From: Proteobacteria bacterium bin106
GTDB taxonomy: Bacteria; Bdellovibrionota_B; Oligoflexia; Oligoflexales; Bin106
Direction: 5' to 3'
DNA: 52,383 nt
Assembly: GCA_002238945.1 (NCBI GenBank)
Contig: MPNI01000016.1
Coordinates: forward strand, 1 to 52,383
The stretch's first letter is position 1; every line of letters starts with the position of its first letter. The position numbers and the translations under genes are program-made. Of this stretch, positions 33,922-42,646 are shown piece after piece. The notes beneath the pieces were generated by a model, which made no database searches, was not told where the DNA came from, and worked only from the letters and a program-made list of their open reading frames with translations.

Positions 33922-35103
33922 TTAAATAAAACTCTCTTGGCAATCTAAAATATAACTATTTTCGTAAAACCAGAGATAAGGATGAAATATCAAATGACCA
34001 TCCTCTATCCAGGCTTGATCTTCATCCAAAGCTTTCTTAATCAATGAAGATGCTAAAAATTCATAACCAAAATCTCTTTGAATATCAGCCAAAGGAACAC
34101 CTCTGCTAGTTCGTAAAGAAGTGGCAATACACTCTAACAACCTTGTACTATCACTTCTGTTATCTTCTACTTTAGCACCTGAAGAGTGTAAGAATTCTTT
34201 TAAATGCATTTCATACTTCTTTTCACTGATGATTTTTTTTAAAGTGCGATAATGAGACCCATAAACGTAACGCATATCCTGGCGTCCTTTCAAACCTGTC
34301 ATCTTTGCCATAACTGCATAGCCATGAGCTCCAGATCCTATGGCAATATAAGGAAACATATTCCAATACACAGCATTATGAAAAGTGTAATGATCGTTTC
34401 TTGCAAAATGTGCTAACTCTTCATGAATAAAATTTTTAGCCACGAGATAATCACAAGCTAGCCTATAAAAATCTTCCCCTTCTTTGAGCACCTCAGCAGG
34501 TATTTTACCACGATAAAACGCTCTTCCAAGGGGTGTTTTTGGCTCAAAAGTGAGATGATATAAACTTAAATGATCCACTCCTGACTCTTCTAGCCAGATC
34601 AAATCTTGCATAAATTCTTTAAAACTCTGAGAAGGGATGCCATATATCAAATCAGCATTGACTAAAAAGGCCTCCATGGCCAAACATATAGCCTCTCTTG
34701 ATTGCCCAGAAGAATGATCACGCTCTAAAGTACGAAGATGAGAAGAGTGAAAAGATTGCACTCCGATAGAAAGCCGATTGATTCCTAAGTCTTGCCAAAA
34801 AGATAGACGCTCTTTTGTTATACTACCTGGATTAGCTTCTAAGGTAATATCGGTATCACCCAAAAAAGGAGAAAGCATATTAAATATAGCTCTATATTCA
34901 TGAGTGAACAGACTAGGGGTACCTCCACCAATATACACACTCACTAACTTGCGATGGTTTTCTTTAAGATAAAAACACCAATAACTCAAATGATTCTGCA
35001 AAGTAGCAAAATACTCTTTTACCGATAAAGAAGAATAATCGGAAGTTTTAGCAAAGTCACAATATGAACACAAGGAAGCACAAAAAGGAATATGAATATA
35101 CAT
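33922..35103 (-). CDS. hemW: HemW-like radical SAM protein (coproporphyrinogen oxidase family)
   Basis: The N-terminus MYIHIPFCASLCSYCDF contains the CxxxCxxC iron-sulfur motif (Cys8, Cys12, Cys15). VYIGGGTPSLF, SITLEANPGS-like TLEANPGSITKERL, GINRLSIGVQSF, DLIYGIPSQ and SLYHLTFEPKTPLG all fit HemW/HemN-like proteins; the domain layout and length (393) fit HemW, a heme chaperone, rather than HemN. ATG 35103 is chosen because GGAGG lies 7 bases upstream; a longer frame back to GTG 35175 has no ribosome-binding site. The upstream kinase gene is about 100 bp away on the same strand. Confidence 0.87.
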   Translation of the reverse strand: MYIHIPFCASLCSYCDFAKTSDYSSLSVKEYFATLQNHLSYWCFYLKENHRKLVSVYIGGGTPSLFTHEYRAIFNMLSPFLGDTDITLEANPGSITKERLSFWQDLGINRLSIGVQSFHSSHLRTLERDHSSGQSREAICLAMEAFLVNADLIYGIPSQSFKEFMQDLIWLEESGVDHLSLYHLTFEPKTPLGRAFYRGKIPAEVLKEGEDFYRLACDYLVAKNFIHEELAHFARNDHYTFHNAVYWNMFPYIAIGSGAHGYAVMAKMTGLKGRQDMRYVYGSHYRTLKKIISEKKYEMHLKEFLHSSGAKVEDNRSDSTRLLECIATSLRTSRGVPLADIQRDFGYEFLASSLIKKALDEDQAWIEDGHLIFHPYLWFYENSYILDCQESFI

Positions 35104-35206
35104 ACTCATACCTCCACTTAGTTGCTTAGTGGTGGTAGAAGCTATAGCTAAAGCCCTTTTATATGGATATTCCACAAAAAATACAACCCATAAAAATAAA
35201 GAGATA

Positions 35207-36658
35207 TCATGAAACCTGATCCGTTGTGACAGGTTTCACAGAATCATTCTTTGGCAAAGATTGATGTTGCAAATACTCAAGCCCCAAAGATCTGGGCCCT
35301 ATTTTGGCTGCTAAGATTTTCAGTAAAGTTACCGTTCCCACAAGCTTACGATCCACAAATACAGCCTCTTTAGGAGGAGGTCTGAGACGAAAAGAAAACA
35401 CCGCATCACGAGCTAATTTTGACAATTCTCCCACCACAGTACTACTAGACCAGTCATACTCATGGGAAGCACAAGAACCATCCTGTAAGCATTTCCCTGC
35501 ATACTCCTCACTAAATGGGAGAGTCGCCTGAATAACAATTCTTACAAATAAATCCTTCATTGCAACCGTATCTTCAAGACGCAAAAAACCCATCTTAATA
35601 CCGTAACGAATAATCATGTCTTTATCTTTGTAAAAACAAGCCAAAGCCAAACATCGAAAATTCTCCACATAAACCTTGCCAAGTTTACGTACCGCTCCAA
35701 AATCAAGCAAAACAATGCGGTCCTGTTCAAAACCATCTTCTTTGATTTGAACCACAAAATTACCCACATGAGGATCTGTTTGCACCTGTCTGTAAACAAA
35801 TATTTCTTCAAACAATAACCTTATCAAAGCTAAGCCAAGACGATTACGTCTCTGTTGAGAGAGTTCACGCACACAAGGATCATCCAGCCGTCTTCCCGGC
35901 ATATAACCCATAGCTAATACCGTCTTAGTAGAAAAATCACCGTATACCGCAGGCACTCTAAAAACTTTATCATCTTTAAGAAGATGCTGATAAAATTGCA
36001 AAGCAGCAAGCTCTTTGGTGTAATTAGCCTCACGCATCAACATAGACTTTATCTCTGAAAATACCTCATCAAAACGATCCATATCACCCATAATTTTGGT
36101 CATAGAAAGAAGACGTCTCAAGGCATTTAAATCCGCACAAATAGCTTTTCCCACTTTGGGATACTGTACCTTTAAAGCAACATCTAGCTCCTCTCCCTGC
36201 CATACAATACTCATCCGGTAAACCTGGCCTAAAGACGCACTACCAATAGGAACAGGATCAATATGGGCTTTAGCAAATATGTCCTCACCTAAGGCACGTC
36301 GGATCTTTTTTTTCATCACCGTAAAACTCACAGGAGGAGAATCCGCCTGAAGACTCTTAAGTACCCTATTGATATCCTCTGGTAAAAAATGTTCCCCATA
36401 AACAGAAAGCATTTGGCCAGCCTTCATCACTCCACCCTTCATCTGGCCCACTTCTTTTACAAAAAAATCCACAGCTGAACGTAACGTTTCTCGATACACT
36501 GCCTCTTTATCTCTTTTTCCAACAGCAGCACCAACCATCAACGAAGCTGCACGCAACCCAGACTTTACTCCCACACCCAAAAGCCGTAAACTACGCACAC
36601 CGGTTTTAATGCGTTTCAAATCCTCATCTTTGACACGATTTTTAGACAAACGCATCAC
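35207..36658 (-). CDS. ABC1/AarF/UbiB-family atypical kinase
   Basis: The 483-residue protein has the family KxGQ motif (MKAGQMLS), the nucleotide loop IGSASLGQVYR, the lysine motif VALKVQYP, a glutamate region MLMREANYTKELAALQFY, the catalytic-loop equivalent TDPHVGNF and the metal-binding LDFGAVRKLG. Such proteins support ubiquinone synthesis or lipid homeostasis. No transmembrane pair typical of UbiB is obvious at the C-terminus. GAGGGG is next to GTG 36658/ATG 36655, the latter being the more likely start. It is upstream of hemW on the same strand, and 363 bp downstream of fba. Confidence 0.87.
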   Translation of the reverse strand: MMRLSKNRVKDEDLKRIKTGVRSLRLLGVGVKSGLRAASLMVGAAVGKRDKEAVYRETLRSAVDFFVKEVGQMKGGVMKAGQMLSVYGEHFLPEDINRVLKSLQADSPPVSFTVMKKKIRRALGEDIFAKAHIDPVPIGSASLGQVYRMSIVWQGEELDVALKVQYPKVGKAICADLNALRRLLSMTKIMGDMDRFDEVFSEIKSMLMREANYTKELAALQFYQHLLKDDKVFRVPAVYGDFSTKTVLAMGYMPGRRLDDPCVRELSQQRRNRLGLALIRLLFEEIFVYRQVQTDPHVGNFVVQIKEDGFEQDRIVLLDFGAVRKLGKVYVENFRCLALACFYKDKDMIIRYGIKMGFLRLEDTVAMKDLFVRIVIQATLPFSEEYAGKCLQDGSCASHEYDWSSSTVVGELSKLARDAVFSFRLRPPPKEAVFVDRKLVGTVTLLKILAAKIGPRSLGLEYLQHQSLPKNDSVKPVTTDQVS

Positions 36659-37021
36659 CCCTCAGACATGACATGTAGAAAAAATAAAAAACGCAAATAT
36701 GTAGATTTCATAGTTATCAGTTTACGAGCCAGTTAATGAGCTTGTAAGCTCCCCTCTTTGCTGTTTGAGTTATGATGAGTCTTTTTATGAATGTTTATGA
36801 ATGTGTTATTTTTCATGTTTAGCCGAACTCACCAAAAACACACCGAATAACTCCTCATAATAAACACCTTAAAAAACCTAAAGACACACAACACCCACAC
36901 CCACAAACGTAGCTCAAAGCATACAGACACAGACATTAGCTATGATCCTATCTATTCTATGTCTTTCTATTCTATGTCTTTCTATTCTGGGTCTGGGTCT
37001 GGGTCTGGGTCTGGGCTGATT
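36659..37021. repeat. Intergenic region with 15-bp and 6-bp tandem repeats
   Basis: Adjacent to the fba stop codon lie about five GGGTCT hexamers (36988-37017) and, next to them, two full copies and one partial copy of a TCTATTCTATGTCTT 15-mer (36951-36987). A duplicated TATGAATGTT occurs near 36789-36805. The remainder contains no ORF. Confidence 0.6.
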
Positions 37022-38050
37022 TTATAAAAACGCATGATCTTTTAATGCTGCTCTAACACCAGGAGCTTGTCCAGCACTACCAAAAGAACATAATCGTGAC
37101 TTAACAACATCCTGCATAGCTGCTGTGGCTTGCTTCAAATAAGTACGTGGATCAAAATCTCCAGGATTTTCTTTTAATACTCGCCTCACAGCACCACTCA
37201 TGGCAAGACGATTATCAGTATCAACATTAATTTTACGTACCCCCATGGTAATAGCTTTTTGTATCTCCTCCACAGGCACACCATAGGTTTGAGGAATATC
37301 CCCTCCATATTGATTGATAATATCCTGTAACTCTTGAGGTACCGATGATGAACCGTGCATCACCAAATGCGTATCAGGAAGACGCTTATGAATAGCCGCT
37401 ATGGTTTCCATGGAAAGAATATCACCCGTAGGTTTACGGGAAAACTTATAAGCACCATGACTGGTACCAATAGCCACAGCCAAAGCATCCACCCGAGTGA
37501 GACGAACAAAATCTTCAGCTTCTTTGGGATCAGTCAGTAACTGGTCTCTACTCAACACACCCTCCGCACCATGACCATCTTCTTGCTCACCACAACCTGT
37601 CTCTAAAGATCCCAAACAACCAAGTTCACCTTCCACAGAAACACCCAAACTATGAGCTACCTCCACAACCTTGCGCGTTACCTCAACATTGTAATCAAAA
37701 GAAGCCGGAGTTTTGGCATCCTCATGCAAAGAACCATCCATCATAACCGAAGTAAAACCCTGCTTTATGGCTGAATAACACGTAGCCGGACTATTGCCAT
37801 GATCTTGATGCAAAACCATAGGAATGTCTGGATACAACTCCACAGCTGCTAAGATCAAATGACGGAGATAAGCATCCTGACTATAAGCACGAGCACCCCT
37901 AGATACCTGCACAATCACCGGAGAATCCACCTCACGACATGCACGCATAATGGCTTGGATCTGCTCCATATTATTCACATTAAACGCTGCCACTCCATAA
38001 CCATGCTCTGCTGCATGATCCAAAAGCCCCCTAAGTGCCACAAGAGCCAT
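37022..38050 (-). CDS. fba: Fructose-bisphosphate aldolase, class II
   Basis: This is a zinc-dependent aldolase of glycolysis and gluconeogenesis. Motifs: [18 protein letters not shown] at the start, VLHQDHG (catalytic Asp and zinc His), [36 protein letters not shown] and [13 protein letters not shown]. The length is 342 and the features fit the class IIB subgroup found in many proteobacteria. A strong GGGAGGT site precedes ATG. nadE lies 13 bp upstream on the same strand, so both are probably cotranscribed. Confidence 0.95.
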   Translation of the reverse strand: MALVALRGLLDHAAEHGYGVAAFNVNNMEQIQAIMRACREVDSPVIVQVSRGARAYSQDAYLRHLILAAVELYPDIPMVLHQDHGNSPATCYSAIKQGFTSVMMDGSLHEDAKTPASFDYNVEVTRKVVEVAHSLGVSVEGELGCLGSLETGCGEQEDGHGAEGVLSRDQLLTDPKEAEDFVRLTRVDALAVAIGTSHGAYKFSRKPTGDILSMETIAAIHKRLPDTHLVMHGSSSVPQELQDIINQYGGDIPQTYGVPVEEIQKAITMGVRKINVDTDNRLAMSGAVRRVLKENPGDFDPRTYLKQATAAMQDVVKSRLCSFGSAGQAPGVRAALKDHAFL

Positions 38051-38063
38051 GTCACACCTCCCT

Positions 38064-40295
38064 CTAGTATGAGATTTTATCTTTCAGAGGAGAAAGAACC
38101 GGGAAACGATAACCACTTTGTGGGTCTACATTCATCTCAGAAAGATGAAAACCCATAGCCAAACGCTCTCTTTTCCACTGTGAAGTACACCACAAACGAT
38201 CGAAATCTTCCACATAAATCTCAAGTAATACCTCAGAAATAGCAGGAAAATCCAGCCTCAAAGCCGCCAAACACTCCTCTTTAGACTTTTTATCACATAA
38301 ACGATGCCTTTCAAGCGCTGATATCACATCATAAGGCATCAAATCTTTTTCATCACTTTGATCATACTCCACAGGACATAACTCCGCTGTAGGCTCCACC
38401 GCTATCACCTGTGCCAAGGCCGCAACCCCCTCATCAGACTTCCAACCCAAATCCTCACAACCACTATGATGAGCCCAACGCAACCACGATAATAAGAATG
38501 TTTTTGAAAGCCCAGCAAGTGGTGCTAACCCTCCAGAAGAATCACCATCCATAGTGAAATAGCCAAGACTCGCTTCACTACGATTCCCCGTACTCAACAG
38601 TATGGCTGAACGTTCATTAGCCATCATCCATATCATAGGAGAACGCACACGTGCTTGAATATTTTGTAATATCAAACCATCTTCTGGCCATACTAATTTA
38701 CGAGCAAATAACACCTCAGCTCGCTTGATATAGCTATCCACAAGGGGCTGTATATCAACAACATGAAAGGTTGCACCTAACTCCTGGCATAACTGAAGAG
38801 CTGCTGTCTCTGTAGCCTCAGATGAATACTTACTACGCTGATATAAACAGGTAAGTAACTCCCCTATGACATAACGCTCCTGGGATAATAAAGACGACAT
38901 GTTTTGCTCTTTTTGAACACATATGCTCTGCCATAAATCCTCTCGCCTCAACACCCCCAAAAAACCCTCAACACCCAATTGCCTCATAGCACGACGCATC
39001 ATACCCACCACACAACACACCACCACCGAAGAATCACAACCACCACTCACACTCACCACATACCCACCACTTACAGAGGATTTGCGCAAATAATCAAATA
39101 AAGCAAGAGTTATAGCTAAAAACATCTCCAAATGAGGATCTATCTTCTGGCAAGCATCTTGAAACGATACATCCATCACATACTCATCAAAAGAAAACGA
39201 ATGAAGATCCGATTGTTCTACTTCTTCGCCCTCACAATCCACTGTCTCCATAGATGCCTTGCTCGAATCAGAACTCACCATAGAATGCATTTTAGGGCGC
39301 ATATTAGAGCTAGACTTAGAGCTAGGCTTAGAGCTAGGCTTAGAGCTAGGCTTAGAGCTAGGCTTAGAGCTAGGCTTAGAGCTAGACAAAGCTAAACTAT
39401 CCAAGTAAATATGATGAGCTAAACCGTAAGATTCTCCTCTTGCCCATACACCACCTTGAGATCTCTGATGACCTCCTTGAATATTTTTAAGTTTTTCATT
39501 TTTCACAAGCACATGATCAAGATCAATATGCATAAGCGATATATCAAGCATTTTTAGACGCGGTGTGGAAGAAATCACTTTACCTTGAAATGCAGCAATC
39601 AACGAGCCATCATAAATGATCCGCGAACTATCCACCCCAGCTAAATTGGCATAAAGATAATAAGAGCGAAACAATCGTGAAGATTCTGCCACCAATTGCT
39701 CACGTAACTCCTGTTTTCCCATAGAAAAATGAGACGCACTGGCATTAAAAACCACATCACAACACGAAGCATATTGCTGAAAAGAACGCTCACCACTCCA
39801 AGCATCTTCACAAATCTCTAAAGCCATCCCCCAGCCATCCAAAGTGTAGAAAATATCTCCACAAGGAATCGACCTCCCAGAACCATAATCCATCACTTCA
39901 TATACACCTGGTGACCATGGAGAAAACCACCGCGTTTCATAATGTACACCCGAATAAGCTAAGCATTTTTTAAATTGAATGCCCACAATACGTTTTTCAA
40001 AAAGCAGACACATCGCATTATAAAGACGACCCGATACATATACAGGAGCTCCAACAAATACAGCTATATCATGGCAATGAGGTAATATATCACAAACAAT
40101 ACTCTTTTCTATTCTTTTGATAAAATCAAAAGAATAGAATTCATCTTCACAACCATAACTCGATACCGATAACTCCCCAAAACACACCACCTTCGATCCA
40201 GCCTTACGAGCATAATCAATGGCACAAATTATTCTTGCCACATTCCCACGCAAATCTCGAGCTGTCTGATTTAAGGCACCCAAAGATACACGCAC
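38064..40295 (-). CDS. nadE: Glutamine-dependent NAD synthetase with a repeat-encoded linker
   Basis: The 743-residue protein has an N-terminal nitrilase-type glutaminase domain (about 1-290; Glu in [11 protein letters not shown], Lys in FKKCLAY, nucleophile Cys in LEICEDAW) and a C-terminal ATP-pyrophosphatase domain (about 370-743; [37 protein letters not shown]). It amidates nicotinic acid adenine dinucleotide. The domains are joined by a linker with SSKP repeated about five times, encoded by a 12-bp tandem repeat, followed by an acidic stretch. The family usually has 540-700 residues. The start is GTG 40295 with GAGGAG 8 bases upstream. Confidence 0.93.
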   Translation of the reverse strand: MRVSLGALNQTARDLRGNVARIICAIDYARKAGSKVVCFGELSVSSYGCEDEFYSFDFIKRIEKSIVCDILPHCHDIAVFVGAPVYVSGRLYNAMCLLFEKRIVGIQFKKCLAYSGVHYETRWFSPWSPGVYEVMDYGSGRSIPCGDIFYTLDGWGMALEICEDAWSGERSFQQYASCCDVVFNASASHFSMGKQELREQLVAESSRLFRSYYLYANLAGVDSSRIIYDGSLIAAFQGKVISSTPRLKMLDISLMHIDLDHVLVKNEKLKNIQGGHQRSQGGVWARGESYGLAHHIYLDSLALSSSKPSSKPSSKPSSKPSSKPSSKSSSNMRPKMHSMVSSDSSKASMETVDCEGEEVEQSDLHSFSFDEYVMDVSFQDACQKIDPHLEMFLAITLALFDYLRKSSVSGGYVVSVSGGCDSSVVVCCVVGMMRRAMRQLGVEGFLGVLRREDLWQSICVQKEQNMSSLLSQERYVIGELLTCLYQRSKYSSEATETAALQLCQELGATFHVVDIQPLVDSYIKRAEVLFARKLVWPEDGLILQNIQARVRSPMIWMMANERSAILLSTGNRSEASLGYFTMDGDSSGGLAPLAGLSKTFLLSWLRWAHHSGCEDLGWKSDEGVAALAQVIAVEPTAELCPVEYDQSDEKDLMPYDVISALERHRLCDKKSKEECLAALRLDFPAISEVLLEIYVEDFDRLWCTSQWKRERLAMGFHLSEMNVDPQSGYRFPVLSPLKDKISY
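39304..39387. repeat. 12-bp tandem repeat inside nadE, seven copies
   Basis: Seven copies of TTAGAGCTAGGC (first and last variant) correspond to residues about 303-330 of NadE and read as SSKP/SSKS units on the coding strand. The unit length is a multiple of three, so copy number can change without breaking the frame. Confidence 0.9.
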
Positions 40296-40353
40296 TCAAA
40301 CAACTCCTCGTTAGAAAAATCCATAAAAACAATAATATAATCTCAAAAAAATA

Positions 40354-40587
40354 CTAACTCTTACACACATGATCATCCCCATCCGGATAACCACATTTAC
40401 TACAAATCACCACAGCATCATCATGCTGATCATTGGCGTTTTTTTGAGTATTTTTACCCAAAAGTTCCTGTTGATTTAACTCTGACCTCATCAATTGAAA
40501 AATACGCCATAACTCACGTAACACAAGCCTCATCACCCACACACTCACACCAACAACAATCATCATACCGATAAGACGAATTTTCAT
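40354..40587 (-). CDS. Small membrane protein with C-terminal zinc-binding-type cysteines
   Basis: The 77-residue protein has one transmembrane helix (about 5-25), a basic amphipathic segment, a polar linker and a C-terminal Cys62-x2-Cys65...His73-x-Cys75 cluster (ICSKCGYPDGDDHVCKS), which looks like half a zinc ribbon. AAGGA lies 8 bases before ATG 40587. It lies 58 bp upstream of nadE on the same strand. Function unknown. Confidence 0.65.
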   Translation of the reverse strand: MKIRLIGMMIVVGVSVWVMRLVLRELWRIFQLMRSELNQQELLGKNTQKNANDQHDDAVVICSKCGYPDGDDHVCKS

Positions 40588-40946
40588 AAATTATATCCTT
40601 ATTATAATAATAAATATGTATTGTTCATTTTATTTATTGTTGTTATCTATTGCTTATTGCTGCTTATCGATTTCTTGTTTTCTCGTCCTATTTGTTATAC
40701 AATCTACACAAGATAAAACGAGCATCTATACAAAATAATTTTACATCTCTTTGTCATCACTCTTTTGGTTACATAGTAGATAAACGGTTTATTTTTAAAC
40801 AACTCTAAAACAATTTTCTAAACTATGACAAACTAAACTATGACAAACTAAGCTATGACAAAGATAGATTTATATGCTTTCACTCTGCATTCTTTATCAT
40901 ATTCACATCATATTCACATCATATTCACATCATATTCACATCATAT
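40588..40946. repeat. Intergenic region with 15-bp and 11-bp tandem repeats
   Basis: Three copies of an AAACTATGACAAACT 15-mer (40820-40864) and six exact copies of CATATTCACAT (40898-40963) occur here. The latter extends into the 3' end of the next gene. The part from 40588 to 40810 is AT-rich with no feature I can identify. Confidence 0.75.
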
Positions 40947-41681
40947 TCACATCATATTCACATCAGGCTTCTTAAACACCAATAAAGCACCACTCAACAT
41001 CACCAACAATAATGCCACTGACCAAGCAAGAATGGTATAACGTATTCGTCCTTCAGGCAAAGATGATACCTCCACCACCAATACCTTACCACCTCTAAGA
41101 GGCTGTGTGTTCATTAAACCAACCATCTCTCCTCCTGCAAGCATCTCAGGAATACCCGGCTTAAAACCCTCCACAAATATATCTACCTGAGAGCTTTTAT
41201 GAGATAAAATAGCCAAATGATCTATGGAACATGGCATATCAAAATAAAACAACTGTTCAGACATACCCGATAACTTCACTCTAAATTGCACAGCCATCAC
41301 CGTTACTTTCGGAAAAAACTTACCTGATACCACAAAACGTTTGTTTTTAAAAAAAATGGCCTCCTTACCAACCCCCTCAAGTCCTTGAATACTCTCCACA
41401 TTCCTTGGATAAAGCAAGGGAATATCACGCTCTAAAACGTCATCGCCACGATAATCCACACCAAAAAAATACGTACCATAAAGAGCTGTTTGACTAGCTT
41501 CTAAAACAATCATATGACGCTTTTGCATCAACAACGAACCAACTCCCTCTGCAGCCAAACATAGATCAGATAATCCTTGATCACCATTATCAGCCCATAA
41601 CAAAGATACTTTTAAAACACTCCACAACACACAACTCACCGCAAAACATTTCAAACCCATCCATACCCCTTGCCATATCAT
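40947..41681 (-). CDS. Membrane-anchored protein of unknown function in the cytochrome c maturation cluster
   Basis: The 244-residue protein starts with a signal sequence (MIWQGVWMGLKCFAVSCVLWSVLKVSLLWA), has a predominantly beta-like periplasmic region with three cysteines and ends with a single transmembrane helix (about 216-236) and a short cytoplasmic tail. It is the last gene of the hemF-ccmF-ccmH-ccmI-like run, 11 bp after the ccmI-like gene. This suggests a role in heme or apocytochrome handling, but no family is recognised. Its last four codons and TGA stop are formed by an 11-bp tandem repeat (40898-40963). Confidence 0.75.
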   Translation of the reverse strand: MIWQGVWMGLKCFAVSCVLWSVLKVSLLWADNGDQGLSDLCLAAEGVGSLLMQKRHMIVLEASQTALYGTYFFGVDYRGDDVLERDIPLLYPRNVESIQGLEGVGKEAIFFKNKRFVVSGKFFPKVTVMAVQFRVKLSGMSEQLFYFDMPCSIDHLAILSHKSSQVDIFVEGFKPGIPEMLAGGEMVGLMNTQPLRGGKVLVVEVSSLPEGRIRYTILAWSVALLLVMLSGALLVFKKPDVNMM

Positions 41682-41692
41682 CTCGTTTTCCT

Positions 41693-41998
41693 TTATGTGC
41701 TTGTGCTTGAAGCATGCTCAGAAGTGGAAGTGTAAGACAAAGATAAGGTATAGAGGTGGATGTAATCTCTTTGCAAAGACTGTTTCTTAGATAACCATTC
41801 CTCTTGAGATAACTCTCCATTAAGATATGCACGTTCTGCTTGCAAATAACGACCAAGAATCACGTGCTTGTGATCTTCTATATCTGTTAACTCAGAGCAA
41901 GACACTGTATAGCGATGAGAAAATACCAAAGGGTACAATACCACCCCTAAGCATACAACAGCTACTCCACAGGCAATCCACCAACTATAAGGACTCAT
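41693..41998 (-). CDS. Short CcmI-like membrane protein
   Basis: The 101-residue protein has one N-terminal transmembrane helix (WWIACGVAVVCLGVVLYPLVF), then a helical region YLQAERAYLNGELSQEEWLSKKQSLQRDYIHLY that resembles the conserved helix after the first membrane segment of CcmI/CycH. Full CcmI has TPR domains that bind apocytochrome c; these are missing. The context (directly after ccmH) supports the assignment. The Ser/Thr-rich tail TSTSEHASSTST is disordered. Confidence 0.6.
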   Translation of the reverse strand: MSPYSWWIACGVAVVCLGVVLYPLVFSHRYTVSCSELTDIEDHKHVILGRYLQAERAYLNGELSQEEWLSKKQSLQRDYIHLYTLSLSYTSTSEHASSTST

Positions 41999-42033
41999 AA
42001 ATCACATGTCTTTATGAAAAATTCATCTGTATG

Positions 42034-42645
42034 TCAACTCTCAGTTTGTTTTCTAAGAAGAGCTAACTGCTCTTCAAAATCCCTAAGAGCAACACACTCT
42101 TCAGATGCTATATCCGGCAAGTTAACCACGTTAATGCGACGAAAACGCAACCACTGAATCACCCACCATAGCAACATAGCCAAAAGCAACAAAATAGGAA
42201 CCAACCAAGCAAGCACATGAAATCCCGATCGTGGTGGCTCACGCAATATCCACAACCCATAACGCTGCTTGAAAAAATCCAATATTTCTGCCTCACTTTT
42301 ACGCTCTTGTAACTCTAAGAGCAAAGCACGCTTAATCTCTAAAGAAAGTGGAGCATCCGATTGCAACACCGAAAGCCCAGTACATGTGGGACAACGTAAT
42401 TGTGAAGCTAGATGAAAATAAGTCTGTTTTTGTTGATCTGTAAGCAAGGTTATGGATTGAGCAATGTGCAAATCCATTCGATACGGCTGCTGAAAAGAAG
42501 ATACTGTCCTATCTTCTAGCCCAGATGCACCCGTTTCATCAGCTGATACATCCCCCTCAAATCCATACACCAACAAAGGACATAACATACCCACAAGACC
42601 AATCATAATGGTAGATCCTATTTTTGTATAATGCACCAGCATCAC
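42034..42645 (-). CDS. ccmH: Cytochrome c-type biogenesis protein CcmH (CcmL/CycL)
   Basis: CcmH is the periplasmic thioredoxin-like reductant of apocytochrome c heme-binding cysteines. The active site LRCPTC (Cys85, Cys88) followed by GLSVLQSDAPLS is diagnostic. It has an N-terminal signal helix and a C-terminal transmembrane helix (VLAWLVPILLLLAMLLWW), and a preceding RYGLWILREPP in place of the usual RYGDFVLYxPP. About 60 extra residues lie between signal and active site. GTG 42645 or ATG 42642 are possible starts, the latter better placed relative to the GGAG site. It begins 1-4 bases after the ccmF stop. Confidence 0.92.
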   Translation of the reverse strand: MMLVHYTKIGSTIMIGLVGMLCPLLVYGFEGDVSADETGASGLEDRTVSSFQQPYRMDLHIAQSITLLTDQQKQTYFHLASQLRCPTCTGLSVLQSDAPLSLEIKRALLLELQERKSEAEILDFFKQRYGLWILREPPRSGFHVLAWLVPILLLLAMLLWWVIQWLRFRRINVVNLPDIASEECVALRDFEEQLALLRKQTES

Positions 42646-42646
42646 C

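Noticed and set aside
39132-39395. Arg/Ala/Leu-rich 87-codon plus-strand frame
   Set aside because: It is the antisense reading of the SSKP repeat inside nadE.
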